Of a DNA stretch of 43,408 bases, positions 25,449 through 34,998 are shown piece by piece (within the stretch, counting starts at the first letter, position 1; every line of letters begins with the position of its first letter). The position numbers and the translations under genes were made by a program. This stretch comes from Microcaldota archaeon. Its GTDB lineage: Archaea > Micrarchaeota > Micrarchaeia > Micrarchaeales > Micrarchaeaceae. The stretch is taken from positions 1-43,408 of the forward strand of contig JAKAVJ010000030.1 in NCBI GenBank assembly GCA_021827525.1, given 5' to 3'. The notes under the pieces are model-generated. The model did no database searches and was not told the DNA's origin. It saw only the letters and a program-made list of their open reading frames with translations.

Positions 25449-27107
25449 ATGGCAGAAAATCAATTGAATGGACAACAGGTATTGTACCTTCCTGAAGGTG
25501 CGAATAGGATTCTTGGAAGAGATGCGCAGAGGACAAACATAGCGGTCGGAATTGCGGTTGCGACAGCGATAAAGAGCGCCCTTGGACCGAAAGGAATGGA
25601 CAAGATGCTGGTGAGCGACCTTGGTGACATAACCATAACAAACGACGGAGCCACGATATTGGAGGAGATGAATGTAGAGCATCCGGTTGCAAAGATTATG
25701 GTCGACATCGCCAAGACGCAGGACAAGGAAGTAGGCGATGGGACTACAAGCGTAGTGGTAATCGCGGGCGAGCTTCTGCGTGGGGCTGGAGACCTCCTAG
25801 AGCAGGGAGTGCATCCAACAACGGTCATAAAAGGCTACAAGATGGCGGCAGAGAAGGCGTCATCGATACTCAGGGAGAAGGCCAGAAAGGTAGACGCTGC
25901 GGACGAAGCCATACTGCAGAAGATAGCGATGGTTTCTATGGGTTCGAAGAACGTTGGCGACGACCAAGTCAAGGCGTACATAAGCAAGCTAATAATAAAG
26001 GCCGTAAAGCAGGTAATGGATAAGGATGCAAAGGGCAAGATCGTCATAGACCACGACCTTATAAAGATAGAGAAGAAGGCAGGAGGAACGGTAGGCGATA
26101 CGGCATTGATAAATGGTGTATTGATAGACAAGGAAGTGGCGCACCCCGGAATGCCGAAGTCGATAAAGAACGCCAAGATAGCGTTGCTGGACGTAGCGCT
26201 TGAGATAGAGAAGACCGAGACAGATGCAAAGATAGAGATAACATCACCGGAGCAGATGCAGTCGTTCCTGCAGCAGGAAGAGAAGATGCTCAAGAATATG
26301 GTTGACAAGATAGTCAAGAGCAAAGCGAACGTGGTAGTCACGCAGAAGGGCATAGACGACGTAGCGCAGCACTACCTGGCGAAGGCAGGCATATTGGCGG
26401 TAAGGAGAGTAAAGAAGAGCGACATGGAGAAGCTGACCAAGGCCGCAGGAGGCAAGATAGTGACAAGCCTAGACGACCTGAGCCAAGATGACCTAGGATT
26501 CGCAGGCCTTGTTGAGGAGAGGAAGGTATCCGGCGAGCAGATGGTGTTCGTGGAGGACTGCAAGAACCCGAAGAGCGTGACATTGTTCATACGCGGCGGT
26601 ACGCAGCAGGTCGTAGATGAAGGCGAGAGGATGGTCACCGACGTGATAGGCGCCATATCAAGCGTGATAGAGGATGGCGAATACGTGCTCGGAGGAGGCA
26701 GCATAGAGGTTGACCTCGCCACTGCGCTCAGGAACTACTCCAACAACGTTGGAGGGAGGGAGCAGCTAGCCATACAGAAGTTCGCCGACGCCCTGGAAGT
26801 CATACCGAAGACATTGTCAGAGAGCGCGGGAATGGACGCAATCGACACGCTTGTACAGCTGAGGAGCAGGCACAGGACAAAGGACGGAAGCAACACCGGA
26901 GTAGACATATTCAAGAACGCCATAGGCGACATGAACAAGCTCGGAGTATATGAGCCGCTCAGGATAAAGGAGCAGGCAATATACAGCGCAAGCGAAGCTG
27001 CAGAGATAATCCTGAGGATAGACGACATGATAAGCTCCAGGAGCAAGCCAAGCGGTGGCGCAGGTGCAGGAGGAATGCCAGGAGGCATGGGAGGAGAGAT
27101 GGACTGA
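25449..27107 (+). CDS. ths: Thermosome subunit (group II chaperonin)
   Basis: SALGPKGMDKMLVSDLGDITITNDGATILEEMNVEHPVAKIMVDIAKTQDKEVGDGTTSVVVIAGELL; GGM-rich C-terminus. Confidence 0.97.
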   Translation: MAENQLNGQQVLYLPEGANRILGRDAQRTNIAVGIAVATAIKSALGPKGMDKMLVSDLGDITITNDGATILEEMNVEHPVAKIMVDIAKTQDKEVGDGTTSVVVIAGELLRGAGDLLEQGVHPTTVIKGYKMAAEKASSILREKARKVDAADEAILQKIAMVSMGSKNVGDDQVKAYISKLIIKAVKQVMDKDAKGKIVIDHDLIKIEKKAGGTVGDTALINGVLIDKEVAHPGMPKSIKNAKIALLDVALEIEKTETDAKIEITSPEQMQSFLQQEEKMLKNMVDKIVKSKANVVVTQKGIDDVAQHYLAKAGILAVRRVKKSDMEKLTKAAGGKIVTSLDDLSQDDLGFAGLVEERKVSGEQMVFVEDCKNPKSVTLFIRGGTQQVVDEGERMVTDVIGAISSVIEDGEYVLGGGSIEVDLATALRNYSNNVGGREQLAIQKFADALEVIPKTLSESAGMDAIDTLVQLRSRHRTKDGSNTGVDIFKNAIGDMNKLGVYEPLRIKEQAIYSASEAAEIILRIDDMISSRSKPSGGAGAGGMPGGMGGEMD

Positions 27108-27109
27108 TT

Positions 27110-27165
27110 GCCGTCTTTCTTTTTCTCTTTTTTCTTTTCAATTTCTTTTCCTTTATGTTTAGCTT
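27110..27165 (+). terminator. Long T-rich terminator after thermosome
   Basis: gtctttctttttctcttttttcttttcaatttcttttccttta just after the stop codon. Confidence 0.6.
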
Positions 27166-27172
27166 TTATGAA

Positions 27173-27685
27173 TCAATGGCTGGTGCGCAGAGGTATTGGC
27201 AGCGGTTGCCTGGCCTTTTCATCCAATATCTGCCTTCCCGACAGTTCGATCATGGAATTTGGATAGTTGCTGATTAATGTGAATGGATAGTCCTTCATGC
27301 CCATATTGCGCTGCTGCAAGTGCCTTGGAGCTGGATTCTTCCTGAGCATCACATTTATGTCTATCTTTACTTCGTTACCTGAATCGAGGAGCCTGATCAT
27401 CTCTTGTGTCGCCTTGTTGATTGCATTGACATGGTTGACAAACAGCTTGATATTACCGTACCTGCTATCTATTTCAAGCCCATCAACTTCGCGCCTGAGC
27501 AGGTTGGATTTGTTTGGCTTGATGTAGTTCAAGTGTGTTTCAAGCACCATCACTATGCCATAGTGGTCATTGTAATGAAGCTTGTATCCGTATACCCATA
27601 GGCCTTTCAGCCGTGCATATGAACGCAAGTTTGAATCAACATTTAAATACATGTTCCATACATCGCGGCTTTTTACAGCTGCCAT
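27173..27685 (-). CDS. Hypothetical protein
   Basis: 170-aa ORF, coding-like composition, convergent to thermosome. Confidence 0.65.
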   Translation of the reverse strand: MAAVKSRDVWNMYLNVDSNLRSYARLKGLWVYGYKLHYNDHYGIVMVLETHLNYIKPNKSNLLRREVDGLEIDSRYGNIKLFVNHVNAINKATQEMIRLLDSGNEVKIDINVMLRKNPAPRHLQQRNMGMKDYPFTLISNYPNSMIELSGRQILDEKARQPLPIPLRTSH

Positions 27686-27763
27686 CTTTCCACCAAAGAT
27701 AACTTAGTGGTTATTTGAAATGCACCTATAAAATACTATTGTTCAATATTAGTCTGTGGTTGC

Positions 27764-28450
27764 ATGAAATATGAAGTTATAGGGGGAAGCATGCAGGCTG
27801 TGAGGATAAGCCTTGACGCAGGCGAAAAGGTATACTCTGATTCTGGAAAGCTGGTCAGCAAGAGCAAATCTGTGGTGATGGAGCCGAGGATGGTGGGCGG
27901 CATAGTAGGCGCGATAGAGAGGAAGGTTACCGGTGCTACGGGCTTCCTAACAGAGTTCACCGCCAAGGATGAGCCGGGGCACATCACTGTTGCAGGGATA
28001 TTGCCCGGCAAGATATACCAGCTAACTCTTGACGAAGGGGAGGATTTTATCGCAGAGCATTACGCATTCATTGCTGCAGATGAAACTGTCAAGTTCACAA
28101 TGCAGACAGTGGGCATAGGAGGTGCGTTCTTCGGGGGCGCGGGACTTATACTACAAAAATTCGTCGGCCCGGGAAATGTATTTCTGCATATAACAGGGGA
28201 TATCGTCGAGTACAATGTAACTGACGACAATCCGCTCGAGATTGATCCGGGGCACATAGCAGGTTTTGATTCCAGCCTCAAGTACAAGATAACGTTCGTA
28301 GACAACATAAGGACGGCAATGTTCGGGGGTGTAGGGCTCTTCCTTGCGAAGTTCGAGGGCAATGGAAAGGTCGTAGCGCACTCTGTATCGAGGCTGAAGA
28401 TGGCTAGCGAGCTCTATCTCCAGGGAAAGGAGTCAACGAACAGCAAATGA
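27764..28450 (+). CDS. AIM24 / TIGR00266-type (DUF124) protein
   Basis: EVIGGSMQAVRISLDAGEKVYSDSGKLVSKSKSVVMEPRMVGG...GLILQKFVGPGNVFLHITGDIVEYNV. Confidence 0.85.
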   Translation: MKYEVIGGSMQAVRISLDAGEKVYSDSGKLVSKSKSVVMEPRMVGGIVGAIERKVTGATGFLTEFTAKDEPGHITVAGILPGKIYQLTLDEGEDFIAEHYAFIAADETVKFTMQTVGIGGAFFGGAGLILQKFVGPGNVFLHITGDIVEYNVTDDNPLEIDPGHIAGFDSSLKYKITFVDNIRTAMFGGVGLFLAKFEGNGKVVAHSVSRLKMASELYLQGKESTNSK

Positions 28451-28456
28451 GAGAGC

Positions 28457-29623
28457 CTAGGGCTGCATCCAGTCTATCTCGTAGTACTCGTAGGGGCTCT
28501 TTTCGAGCTCTATCTTCCTTACCCTATAATATGTGACCGCGGTTTCCCTGTCAGCTATGGCTATCACAAGCTCGCAGTCGCGCGACTTCGCTTCGCCTAT
28601 TATCGCGGATAGCTCTGCGCCGCCTATGTATTCGTCCTCACTAAGCGAAAGCATTGCATACTTCGGCTTGCTGCTCTCTGGCATGTCTGTGTTGCCGTTC
28701 GACCTGTGGTATAGGAAAAAATCTATGCCAAGCTTCTTCTTCCTGCTCCTTCCAGGTATGGCCAGTATGAAAGTCTTGCGCACCGAATGGGCTACGCGTA
28801 TGGCTCTCGCCCATTCTGCTATTAGCAGCTTGACATCCCTAGGGAAAACCTGTATCACATGCTTCGAATGCACCCACGAGTCCTGCGACATTATTGGCTT
28901 CGCGCCAGGAAAGTATATCCTGAAGTGCGTGCCGAACTTGAACCCAGTCTTGACGACATAGCCCCTGCTCCTCCATTCAGAATACACCGAATAGAGCTTC
29001 GGAAAGTCTGAGCGCCTCTTAGATGCGGCTTCAAAAACTTCCCTTGGCCGGAAGTTGCGCAGCTTCAGTGCGCCGCCCTCTGCCAGGAACATCGTTTCGT
29101 ATATGTCGAGCTTGTTGAGTATGCCGTGGTCGCTTGACTTGTATGTGCCGTATTGGCCGAACCAATGGTCGTTGTATATCTTTTCGCCCGAAGCTGGATC
29201 GTCTATTATTGTCACCATGTCGTCCGGGAAGAATGTTCCTTCCAAGTCGTAGTGCTGCAGGTTGAGCTTCTTGGCTGGGTACTTTTTTGATGTAGTCCCC
29301 TGGCCATTTACCTTCATCCCTTCAGGGCGCTTTACTATGAGCCCCTTGTCCCTCCAGTCCTTGTATGTGAAGTACCTCGCCATGAACTTCCTGCTTTTGC
29401 TGAATGTTGCGGCTATGTCGTTGAATTTTAGGGCTTCGCCTGTCTCCTGGTCGCGGCATTCCGCCTTCCTAACGTCCATCAGGTAGAGGGCCTCCTCTAT
29501 ATCGAGATGCAGTATCTGGCCGTCCCTCCTCCCGAAGTGGCCGTTGCGCAGTATGTCTATGGTTGACTGATCCTTCACCAGAGCCGCTCTATTCTTATGG
29601 TCGAACAGTATGTTCATGGGCAT
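28457..29623 (-). CDS. endA: tRNA-splicing endonuclease, long three-unit (epsilon2-like) form
   Basis: Central catalytic unit YSVYSEWRSRGYVVKTGFKFGTHFRIYFPG...HSKHVIQVF...WARAIRVAHSVRKTFILAI (Tyr/His/Lys motifs), preceded by FTYKDWRDKGLIVKRP unit and followed by a C-terminal unit. Confidence 0.88.
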   Translation of the reverse strand: MPMNILFDHKNRAALVKDQSTIDILRNGHFGRRDGQILHLDIEEALYLMDVRKAECRDQETGEALKFNDIAATFSKSRKFMARYFTYKDWRDKGLIVKRPEGMKVNGQGTTSKKYPAKKLNLQHYDLEGTFFPDDMVTIIDDPASGEKIYNDHWFGQYGTYKSSDHGILNKLDIYETMFLAEGGALKLRNFRPREVFEAASKRRSDFPKLYSVYSEWRSRGYVVKTGFKFGTHFRIYFPGAKPIMSQDSWVHSKHVIQVFPRDVKLLIAEWARAIRVAHSVRKTFILAIPGRSRKKKLGIDFFLYHRSNGNTDMPESSKPKYAMLSLSEDEYIGGAELSAIIGEAKSRDCELVIAIADRETAVTYYRVRKIELEKSPYEYYEIDWMQP

Positions 29624-29657
29624 TGGACCACTTCATCTCTTTTATCGTACTGCATAT

Positions 29658-30419
29658 TCAATAAAATATGCTGCCTACTACCTCCTCCTCTATGTCGCTG
29701 AGCTTAGCCGGTAGTATGATGCATGCGGGCCCTTTTTCGATGATGGACTTCTCCAGCTCGGATATGCTGGCATAGAGCTTTTGCTGCTTTTCTGCGCCTA
29801 GGTTGACCATGACGAACATTTTCGTGCCTGGGTGGATGATGCCTTTGCCGTAATGGTTCTCTGCCTCAACGAGTATGCGCAGCGCCTCGGCGAGCTGCAT
29901 TGAGCTGCCTGATTCCGGCATATAATCCAATAGCAGAAGCGTGTGCAGGTTGTTCGACTGGTTTGCTACTATGGACTCGTAGAACGAGACTGGCCTGTAG
30001 CTGTCCGTCCACCTGGATATGGTAGCGACCTTGCCGAACCTGTAGAAGTCCAGACCCGATTCGCCCATCGCTGCAGTAAGGATCGAGCTAGAATGCCATA
30101 TCTTTACATTAACGCCCTCCTTCTTCGCACTTATGAAAAGTATCTTGTGCGTGGTCGCTATCATCGGGTCCCCTGAGAGTATTACTGCTATGTCTGCATC
30201 CTTGGCCTCCTTTATTATCTTGGAAGATTCCTCTTCAAGCATGCTGCGCTGCAGCTCTACAAGTTCCTTGCCTATCATGTCCGATATAAGGCGCACCTTG
30301 GATTCGCCTATAAGGCTGGTATATTTCTCGTAATAAACCTTGGAGGCGCTGCGGCAGGCCTCTATCGAGCCCATCGATATGTCGCTTTCGCCTATGCCTG
30401 CACCTATGAGATAGAGCAT
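29658..30419 (-). CDS. dph5: Diphthine synthase
   Basis: MLYLIGAGIGESDISMGSIEACRSASKVYYEKYTS; SGDPMIATTH; YRPVSFYESIVANQSNNLHTLLLLD. Confidence 0.93.
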   Translation of the reverse strand: MLYLIGAGIGESDISMGSIEACRSASKVYYEKYTSLIGESKVRLISDMIGKELVELQRSMLEEESSKIIKEAKDADIAVILSGDPMIATTHKILFISAKKEGVNVKIWHSSSILTAAMGESGLDFYRFGKVATISRWTDSYRPVSFYESIVANQSNNLHTLLLLDYMPESGSSMQLAEALRILVEAENHYGKGIIHPGTKMFVMVNLGAEKQQKLYASISELEKSIIEKGPACIILPAKLSDIEEEVVGSIFY

Positions 30420-30432
30420 ATCATCCTTCCTT

Positions 30433-31392
30433 TTAGTCTTTTATGCCTTCTGGGGTTACCTTGATTATGCATTCGCCGTCCGGCATATTAGGAGAATCAG
30501 TGAGCCTGACGATCCTCTTGTCCTCCTTGCTTTTCCTCATGTAAAGCCTTGTCGTGGCTGCATGGGCCATTATGTTGCCTCCTATCGGTGTCGTAGGATC
30601 GCCGAACAGTATGCCAGGGTTGTCCATCACCTGGTTTGTAACGTAGACGGCAAGGTTGTACTTGTCTGCTAGGATCTGGAGCCTGTGTATGTGCTGGTTG
30701 AGCTTCTGCTGGCGCTCTCCCAGCGCTCCCCTCCCTATGTATTCGGCGCGGAAAAGCGCGGTCAGCGAGTCTATTATTATGAGCTTTATGTTCTTCTCTG
30801 TTATAAGCTTGTCTGCGCGCTCTATGGTGAGTATCTGCTGGTCGGTGGTCTGCGCGCGCACGTACATGACGTTGCCAAGAACCGCATCTGGATCCATGCC
30901 TTTCGCCTTCGCTATCTCTTTCAGGCGCTCCGGCCTAAATGTGCCCTCCGTATCGACGAAAAGGACAGCGCCCTCGAGCCCTCCCTTCCCTTTTGGCAGC
31001 TGCACATTCACGCATAGCTGGAAGCTCAGCTGTGTCTTGCCGCTTGCAAACTTGCCGTAAACTTCGGTTATGGCGTTGGTTTCTATCCCCCCGCCTATGA
31101 GGTCATCCAGGTCCTTGGAGCCCGTTGAGATCTTGCCTATGCTTACCCGCTTATCATAAAATTCTGTGCCGGTCTCGTAGTTGACCGTTGTTGATTCCTG
31201 CGCAGCTGCTATGGCCTTCTTGGCGCTCTCCACGCTTATGCCAACGAGTTCGGAGAGTTCGTGAGGTATGGCAGTGGCAACTTTATCAAGCGTGTCTATG
31301 CCAGCCGCTTTGAGCTTTGCCGCAGTGGCTTCGCCTATGCCCGGAAGGTCCTCTATGTCCTTTATTGCTTTCTCTTTTGGCATAATTAGCAC
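30433..31392 (-). CDS. radA: DNA repair and recombination protein RadA
   Basis: HhH domain IEDLPGIGEATAAKLKAAGIDTLDKVA; Walker A GKFASGKTQLSFQLCVNVQLP; QQKLNQHIHRLQILAD; NQVMDNPG. Confidence 0.97.
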   Translation of the reverse strand: MLIMPKEKAIKDIEDLPGIGEATAAKLKAAGIDTLDKVATAIPHELSELVGISVESAKKAIAAAQESTTVNYETGTEFYDKRVSIGKISTGSKDLDDLIGGGIETNAITEVYGKFASGKTQLSFQLCVNVQLPKGKGGLEGAVLFVDTEGTFRPERLKEIAKAKGMDPDAVLGNVMYVRAQTTDQQILTIERADKLITEKNIKLIIIDSLTALFRAEYIGRGALGERQQKLNQHIHRLQILADKYNLAVYVTNQVMDNPGILFGDPTTPIGGNIMAHAATTRLYMRKSKEDKRIVRLTDSPNMPDGECIIKVTPEGIKD

Positions 31393-31450
31393 GCTCTTTT
31401 TATTATAGGCAGGAATAAATTAATATACCCTTGCAATCAATATCTACTAA

Positions 31451-31607
31451 CGCAATTAGCGCCATGCGCAATGCTATTTACGTCGTATGCGAATGGCGCA
31501 TTATAGACTGTAGTGCAATGGTTATAGAGAAAGAGGCCAGCGTGTTTCCACGCTGGCAAGGCGACCAGTTCTTTTCACGACCTTCCTTAGTTAGAGAACC
31601 TAAGATT
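31451..31607 (+). ncRNA. Candidate structured RNA (three consecutive hairpins), strand uncertain
   Basis: GCGCCAT(31459-31465)/ATGGCGC(31493-31499); GCCAGCGTG(31536-31544)-TTTC-CACGCTGGC(31549-31557); CTTAG(31586-31590)/CTAAG(31600-31604); TATA-like ttaatata at 31421-31428. Confidence 0.4.
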
Positions 31608-31673
31608 ATATAAAAGATAAAACTTAAAAGACTTTCCAAATAGCGGAATATTTCAATTTTATGAAATGATTTT

Positions 31674-32375
31674 ATGGAATTTTTCACGTTAGACATGAAA
31701 GCGACTGCTTCTGCAGTGGCCATGGGCGTACTGATAATATACCTTGGCGGCGGATTCGGCCTATATTTCTTCCTAGCAATGCTTATGTTTCTTGTGCTTT
31801 CAGGCGTAGTTAGCTATGTAGGGAGAGCATACAAGCAGAAGAAGAGGCTTTTCGAGAGGGTAAGGACCACCAGGAACGTTATTGCCAACGGGCTTTGCCC
31901 TACTGCCATAGCACTTCTTTTCTATATATCCACCAATTGGTTCTCGGGTGCATACGGGATTCTGATATTTGCCGCATTCGTAGGGTCGGTGGCGGCAATA
32001 ACATCGGACAAGTTCAGCAGCGAGCTCGGCGTGCTTGACGGCATGCCCACGCAGCTCATATCATTCAAGAAGGTAAAGAAAGGTGTTTCAGGAGGCGTTA
32101 CAGCGATAGGATTGATGTCAGGGCTTTTGGGCTCTGCGCTGATTTCAATAACCCCATTGCTTGTATATGGGCAGCTTTCGCGGGCTTTCGGACCGGGCAT
32201 CTGGTATGTCGTGCTGGCTGCGCTGGCCGGCGGGTTCTTCGGCACGTTGTTCGATTCGATATTGGGCTATTATGAGGAGAAGGGAGTAGGAAATAAGTAC
32301 ACCTCGAACTTTTTTGCAAGCGTCGCCGGCAGCGTTGTTGCTCTGTTGATTGCTGTCTGGCTGATCCCGCTTTAG
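31674..32375 (+). CDS. DUF92 family membrane protein (VTE6-like)
   Basis: KKRLFERVRTTRNVIANGLCPTAIALL; AFVGSVAAITSDKFSSELGVLDG; multi-TM. Confidence 0.82.
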   Translation: MEFFTLDMKATASAVAMGVLIIYLGGGFGLYFFLAMLMFLVLSGVVSYVGRAYKQKKRLFERVRTTRNVIANGLCPTAIALLFYISTNWFSGAYGILIFAAFVGSVAAITSDKFSSELGVLDGMPTQLISFKKVKKGVSGGVTAIGLMSGLLGSALISITPLLVYGQLSRAFGPGIWYVVLAALAGGFFGTLFDSILGYYEEKGVGNKYTSNFFASVAGSVVALLIAVWLIPL

Positions 32376-32409
32376 ATGTGCATAAATCTAAATTCTTAGG
32401 ATACGATGC

Positions 32410-32808
32410 TTGTATATGCAGCCTAAAAATGCATACAGGAACGCGTTGTCGGGCAAATGCGAGCTGTGCAGCCGCGAAGCCAAGCACACGTGCAGGTTTT
32501 GCCATAGGAGGGTGTGCGACCTGCATTATGACTCTATGCGCGACATGTGCGTGATATGCGCTAGCAAGGGTAAGGCACCAGTGCAAGCTGGAAGCAAGGG
32601 CACGCCCAAGAGGTTGATGCAGCTTATACCCGGCAGCATATGCGCAGTATGCAGCAAAGAAGCAAAACACGTGTGCAAGAACTGCGGAAGAAGCGTATGT
32701 GACGACCATTATGTAGCAAATGAGGGCCTGTGCATAATGTGCCACATAAAAAACGAGCGCGAAAAGATGAAGGAAGATGCCAGGCAAAACGCCGATGACG
32801 AAAAATAG
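32410..32808 (+). CDS. Small protein with two tandem Cys/His zinc-finger (B-box-like) modules
   Basis: CELCSREAKHTCRFCHRRVCDLHYDSMRDMCVIC and CAVCSKEAKHVCKNCGRSVCDDHYVANEGLCIMC are an internal duplication. Confidence 0.8.
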   Translation: MYMQPKNAYRNALSGKCELCSREAKHTCRFCHRRVCDLHYDSMRDMCVICASKGKAPVQAGSKGTPKRLMQLIPGSICAVCSKEAKHVCKNCGRSVCDDHYVANEGLCIMCHIKNEREKMKEDARQNADDEK

Positions 32809-32818
32809 TAACATATGT

Positions 32819-34138
32819 TTACGACCTTGATATTGCGGCCGTCATACAATGCACGCCACCGTAGCCTCCGGTGAGGTTTTCGACATCGATGACTTCAAAG
32901 TCTATGCCAAAATCCCTTCCTATGGCCCTATTAGGGAATATGTCCCTTGGACTCATTTTTGAATATTCCCTCTTCATTTCGTTGAACAGGCTTCCATATG
33001 TACTCGGATCTGCATCGGCTTTGCCCTTCAGGTCCTTGAGCACCAGGGGCATGTTGCGCGAAGCGTCTGCGGCAAGTATCATATTGTCATTAATGCAAAG
33101 GAAATTGGTTGCATATGACATCTGCTCTGCCAGTGAGATGTCAATAATGTTGAAGCCCTTGCCTTTCAGATAATTGTACAGGTTCTGCCTAGTTCTCTCT
33201 TTTGAGTATATGCCTTTGGACGATCTGAAGTATACATCTACGCTGGCGCTCTTAAGCAGAGTTGATGGGCCTACAGCAGTAGAACTGCCGGCAATGTTGA
33301 GATAGGTATCAAGGTGCATGTCTATCATCGGTTCTATGCTGGCTGACGGGATCAAAGGATGCCTTGGCCTGTGCACAACAGCAATCTCGCTGTAGCCTGA
33401 ACCTGAAGAGAGAAACTGCTCGATGCCTAAAGCATTGGTCCTGCTGCCGCGCCCTATGAGTGCGAAATCTCCCATAGGCATGAAATCGCCGCCTTCTATG
33501 GTCGCAGGGCGCTTTGCTGCCCCTGCAATAGGGGCTCTGATGGCCTTCCATAGCAACGACGTCAGCTCTGTTTCGTGCGCCCTTTGCTGCGCAGACATGC
33601 TGCCAATGAATATGCCAGCATCGGAGACCATCTGCTGGTCCCTCATAAAGTACAGGTTGCTCAGGGGTGCCACCCCTATGTGGCTCGATATTGCACTCCT
33701 CGCGGCACCCAATCTTGTGTCTATGATGGGGCGCATGATGAGCATGTCGAGGAAATGGTTGGAATCATAATATTGTACTTGCGATGCCAATGCGGATTTT
33801 GCCGCCTCTACCTGCTTGCTGCTGCCCACATAACCGATTGAATTGAGGGCCATGCGCTGCAACTCGGCCCTAATTTCCGCATGTGCGTCTGCAGCGCCTA
33901 ATATTTCGTTATCCAGCCTTATGACTTTGACTTTGAATTTCTCCTTCAATGTCTCTACTAGCAAGTCGTGCTCGTTGCGCGCCTTGTATCGGTTGAACGG
34001 CCGCTCGTAGAGCGAGGCCTTAGGATTAAGCAGGCCGAAGAACATTTCCATTCCGGGTTTGTGTACTGCGACTTCCTTGAGATGATCCCATTCAGCGCGT
34101 ATCTTACCGATCACACAGACCACAGCAAGTATATGCAA
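32819..34138 (-). CDS. arcA: Arginine deiminase
   Basis: EWDHLKEVAVHKPGMEMFFGLLNP; YFMRDQQ; ATIEGGDFMPMGDFALIGRGSRTN; MIDMHLDTYLNI; GGYGGVHCMTAAI catalytic Cys. Confidence 0.92.
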   Translation of the reverse strand: MHILAVVCVIGKIRAEWDHLKEVAVHKPGMEMFFGLLNPKASLYERPFNRYKARNEHDLLVETLKEKFKVKVIRLDNEILGAADAHAEIRAELQRMALNSIGYVGSSKQVEAAKSALASQVQYYDSNHFLDMLIMRPIIDTRLGAARSAISSHIGVAPLSNLYFMRDQQMVSDAGIFIGSMSAQQRAHETELTSLLWKAIRAPIAGAAKRPATIEGGDFMPMGDFALIGRGSRTNALGIEQFLSSGSGYSEIAVVHRPRHPLIPSASIEPMIDMHLDTYLNIAGSSTAVGPSTLLKSASVDVYFRSSKGIYSKERTRQNLYNYLKGKGFNIIDISLAEQMSYATNFLCINDNMILAADASRNMPLVLKDLKGKADADPSTYGSLFNEMKREYSKMSPRDIFPNRAIGRDFGIDFEVIDVENLTGGYGGVHCMTAAISRS

Positions 34139-34215
34139 TGACGTGTATAAAAATGTTGGTCTGAAGACATGCGCAAGGGTTAAAAAGCGTGCGTTGAATA
34201 TAACGTTGTGCTGGC

Positions 34216-34863
34216 ATGCCCGGAAATAATAGTGTAGTTGTATCCCTCGGTGGGTCGTTCATTTTTGCAAACATTGACAAGGTGAAGCATCTCAAAGCCA
34301 TGCTGCAGCGCAGGCACTTGAGCGCGGCGCTTGTCACTGGCGGGGGAACGCTGGCAAGGGAATATATAGGCTTCGCCAGGGGGATTGGTATCAAGGGGGA
34401 CAGACTGCACGAAATAGGCATAAGATCCACCATGCTCAATGCATTCATAATATCGGAATACTTCAAGTGCAGCTATTATGCTGGAGACCCGAGGAGTATC
34501 GGCAGAATAACCAGAACTGTTGCTATGGGGGGCTACAAGCCAGGGTGGACCACTGACGTATGCGCTGCATATGCGTGCGTCTCTTCAGGATCGAGGCTTC
34601 TGTTCAATATTTCGAAGGAAAGGGGCGTTTTTGACAAGGATCCGGGCAGGTTCAAGGACGCAGAGCTGCTGCACAGAATGCGATTCGAGGACCTTTATGG
34701 GCTTACAGGGAGCAGAAGAAGGCCAGGCATGAACTACATATTCGACCCCATGGCAGCGAGGATATGCGAGAGGCATGGGATAGAGGTTATAGTGACGAGT
34801 TCGATAAGTGACATATCAAAGCGCATCGATGGCCTGCGGATCCGCGGCACTATAATACAATAA
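34216..34863 (+). CDS. pyrH: Archaeal-type uridylate kinase
   Basis: VVVSLGGSFIFANIDKVKHLKAML; ALVTGGGTLAREYIGFARGIGI; GGYKPGWTTDVCAAYAC; GVFDKDP; IFDPMAARICERHGIEVIV. Confidence 0.88.
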   Translation: MPGNNSVVVSLGGSFIFANIDKVKHLKAMLQRRHLSAALVTGGGTLAREYIGFARGIGIKGDRLHEIGIRSTMLNAFIISEYFKCSYYAGDPRSIGRITRTVAMGGYKPGWTTDVCAAYACVSSGSRLLFNISKERGVFDKDPGRFKDAELLHRMRFEDLYGLTGSRRRPGMNYIFDPMAARICERHGIEVIVTSSISDISKRIDGLRIRGTIIQ

Positions 34864-34998
34864 TTGATAAGAAAACAGCAATAGGGGGCGCATAATTAGG
34901 TACGAAAAAATGGCAGAAACATATTTAAAGGTTACCAGAGATGCTGAAACAGGTGAATTACATGGAAGGACAAAACAGCGGTTAAATACTTAAATACT

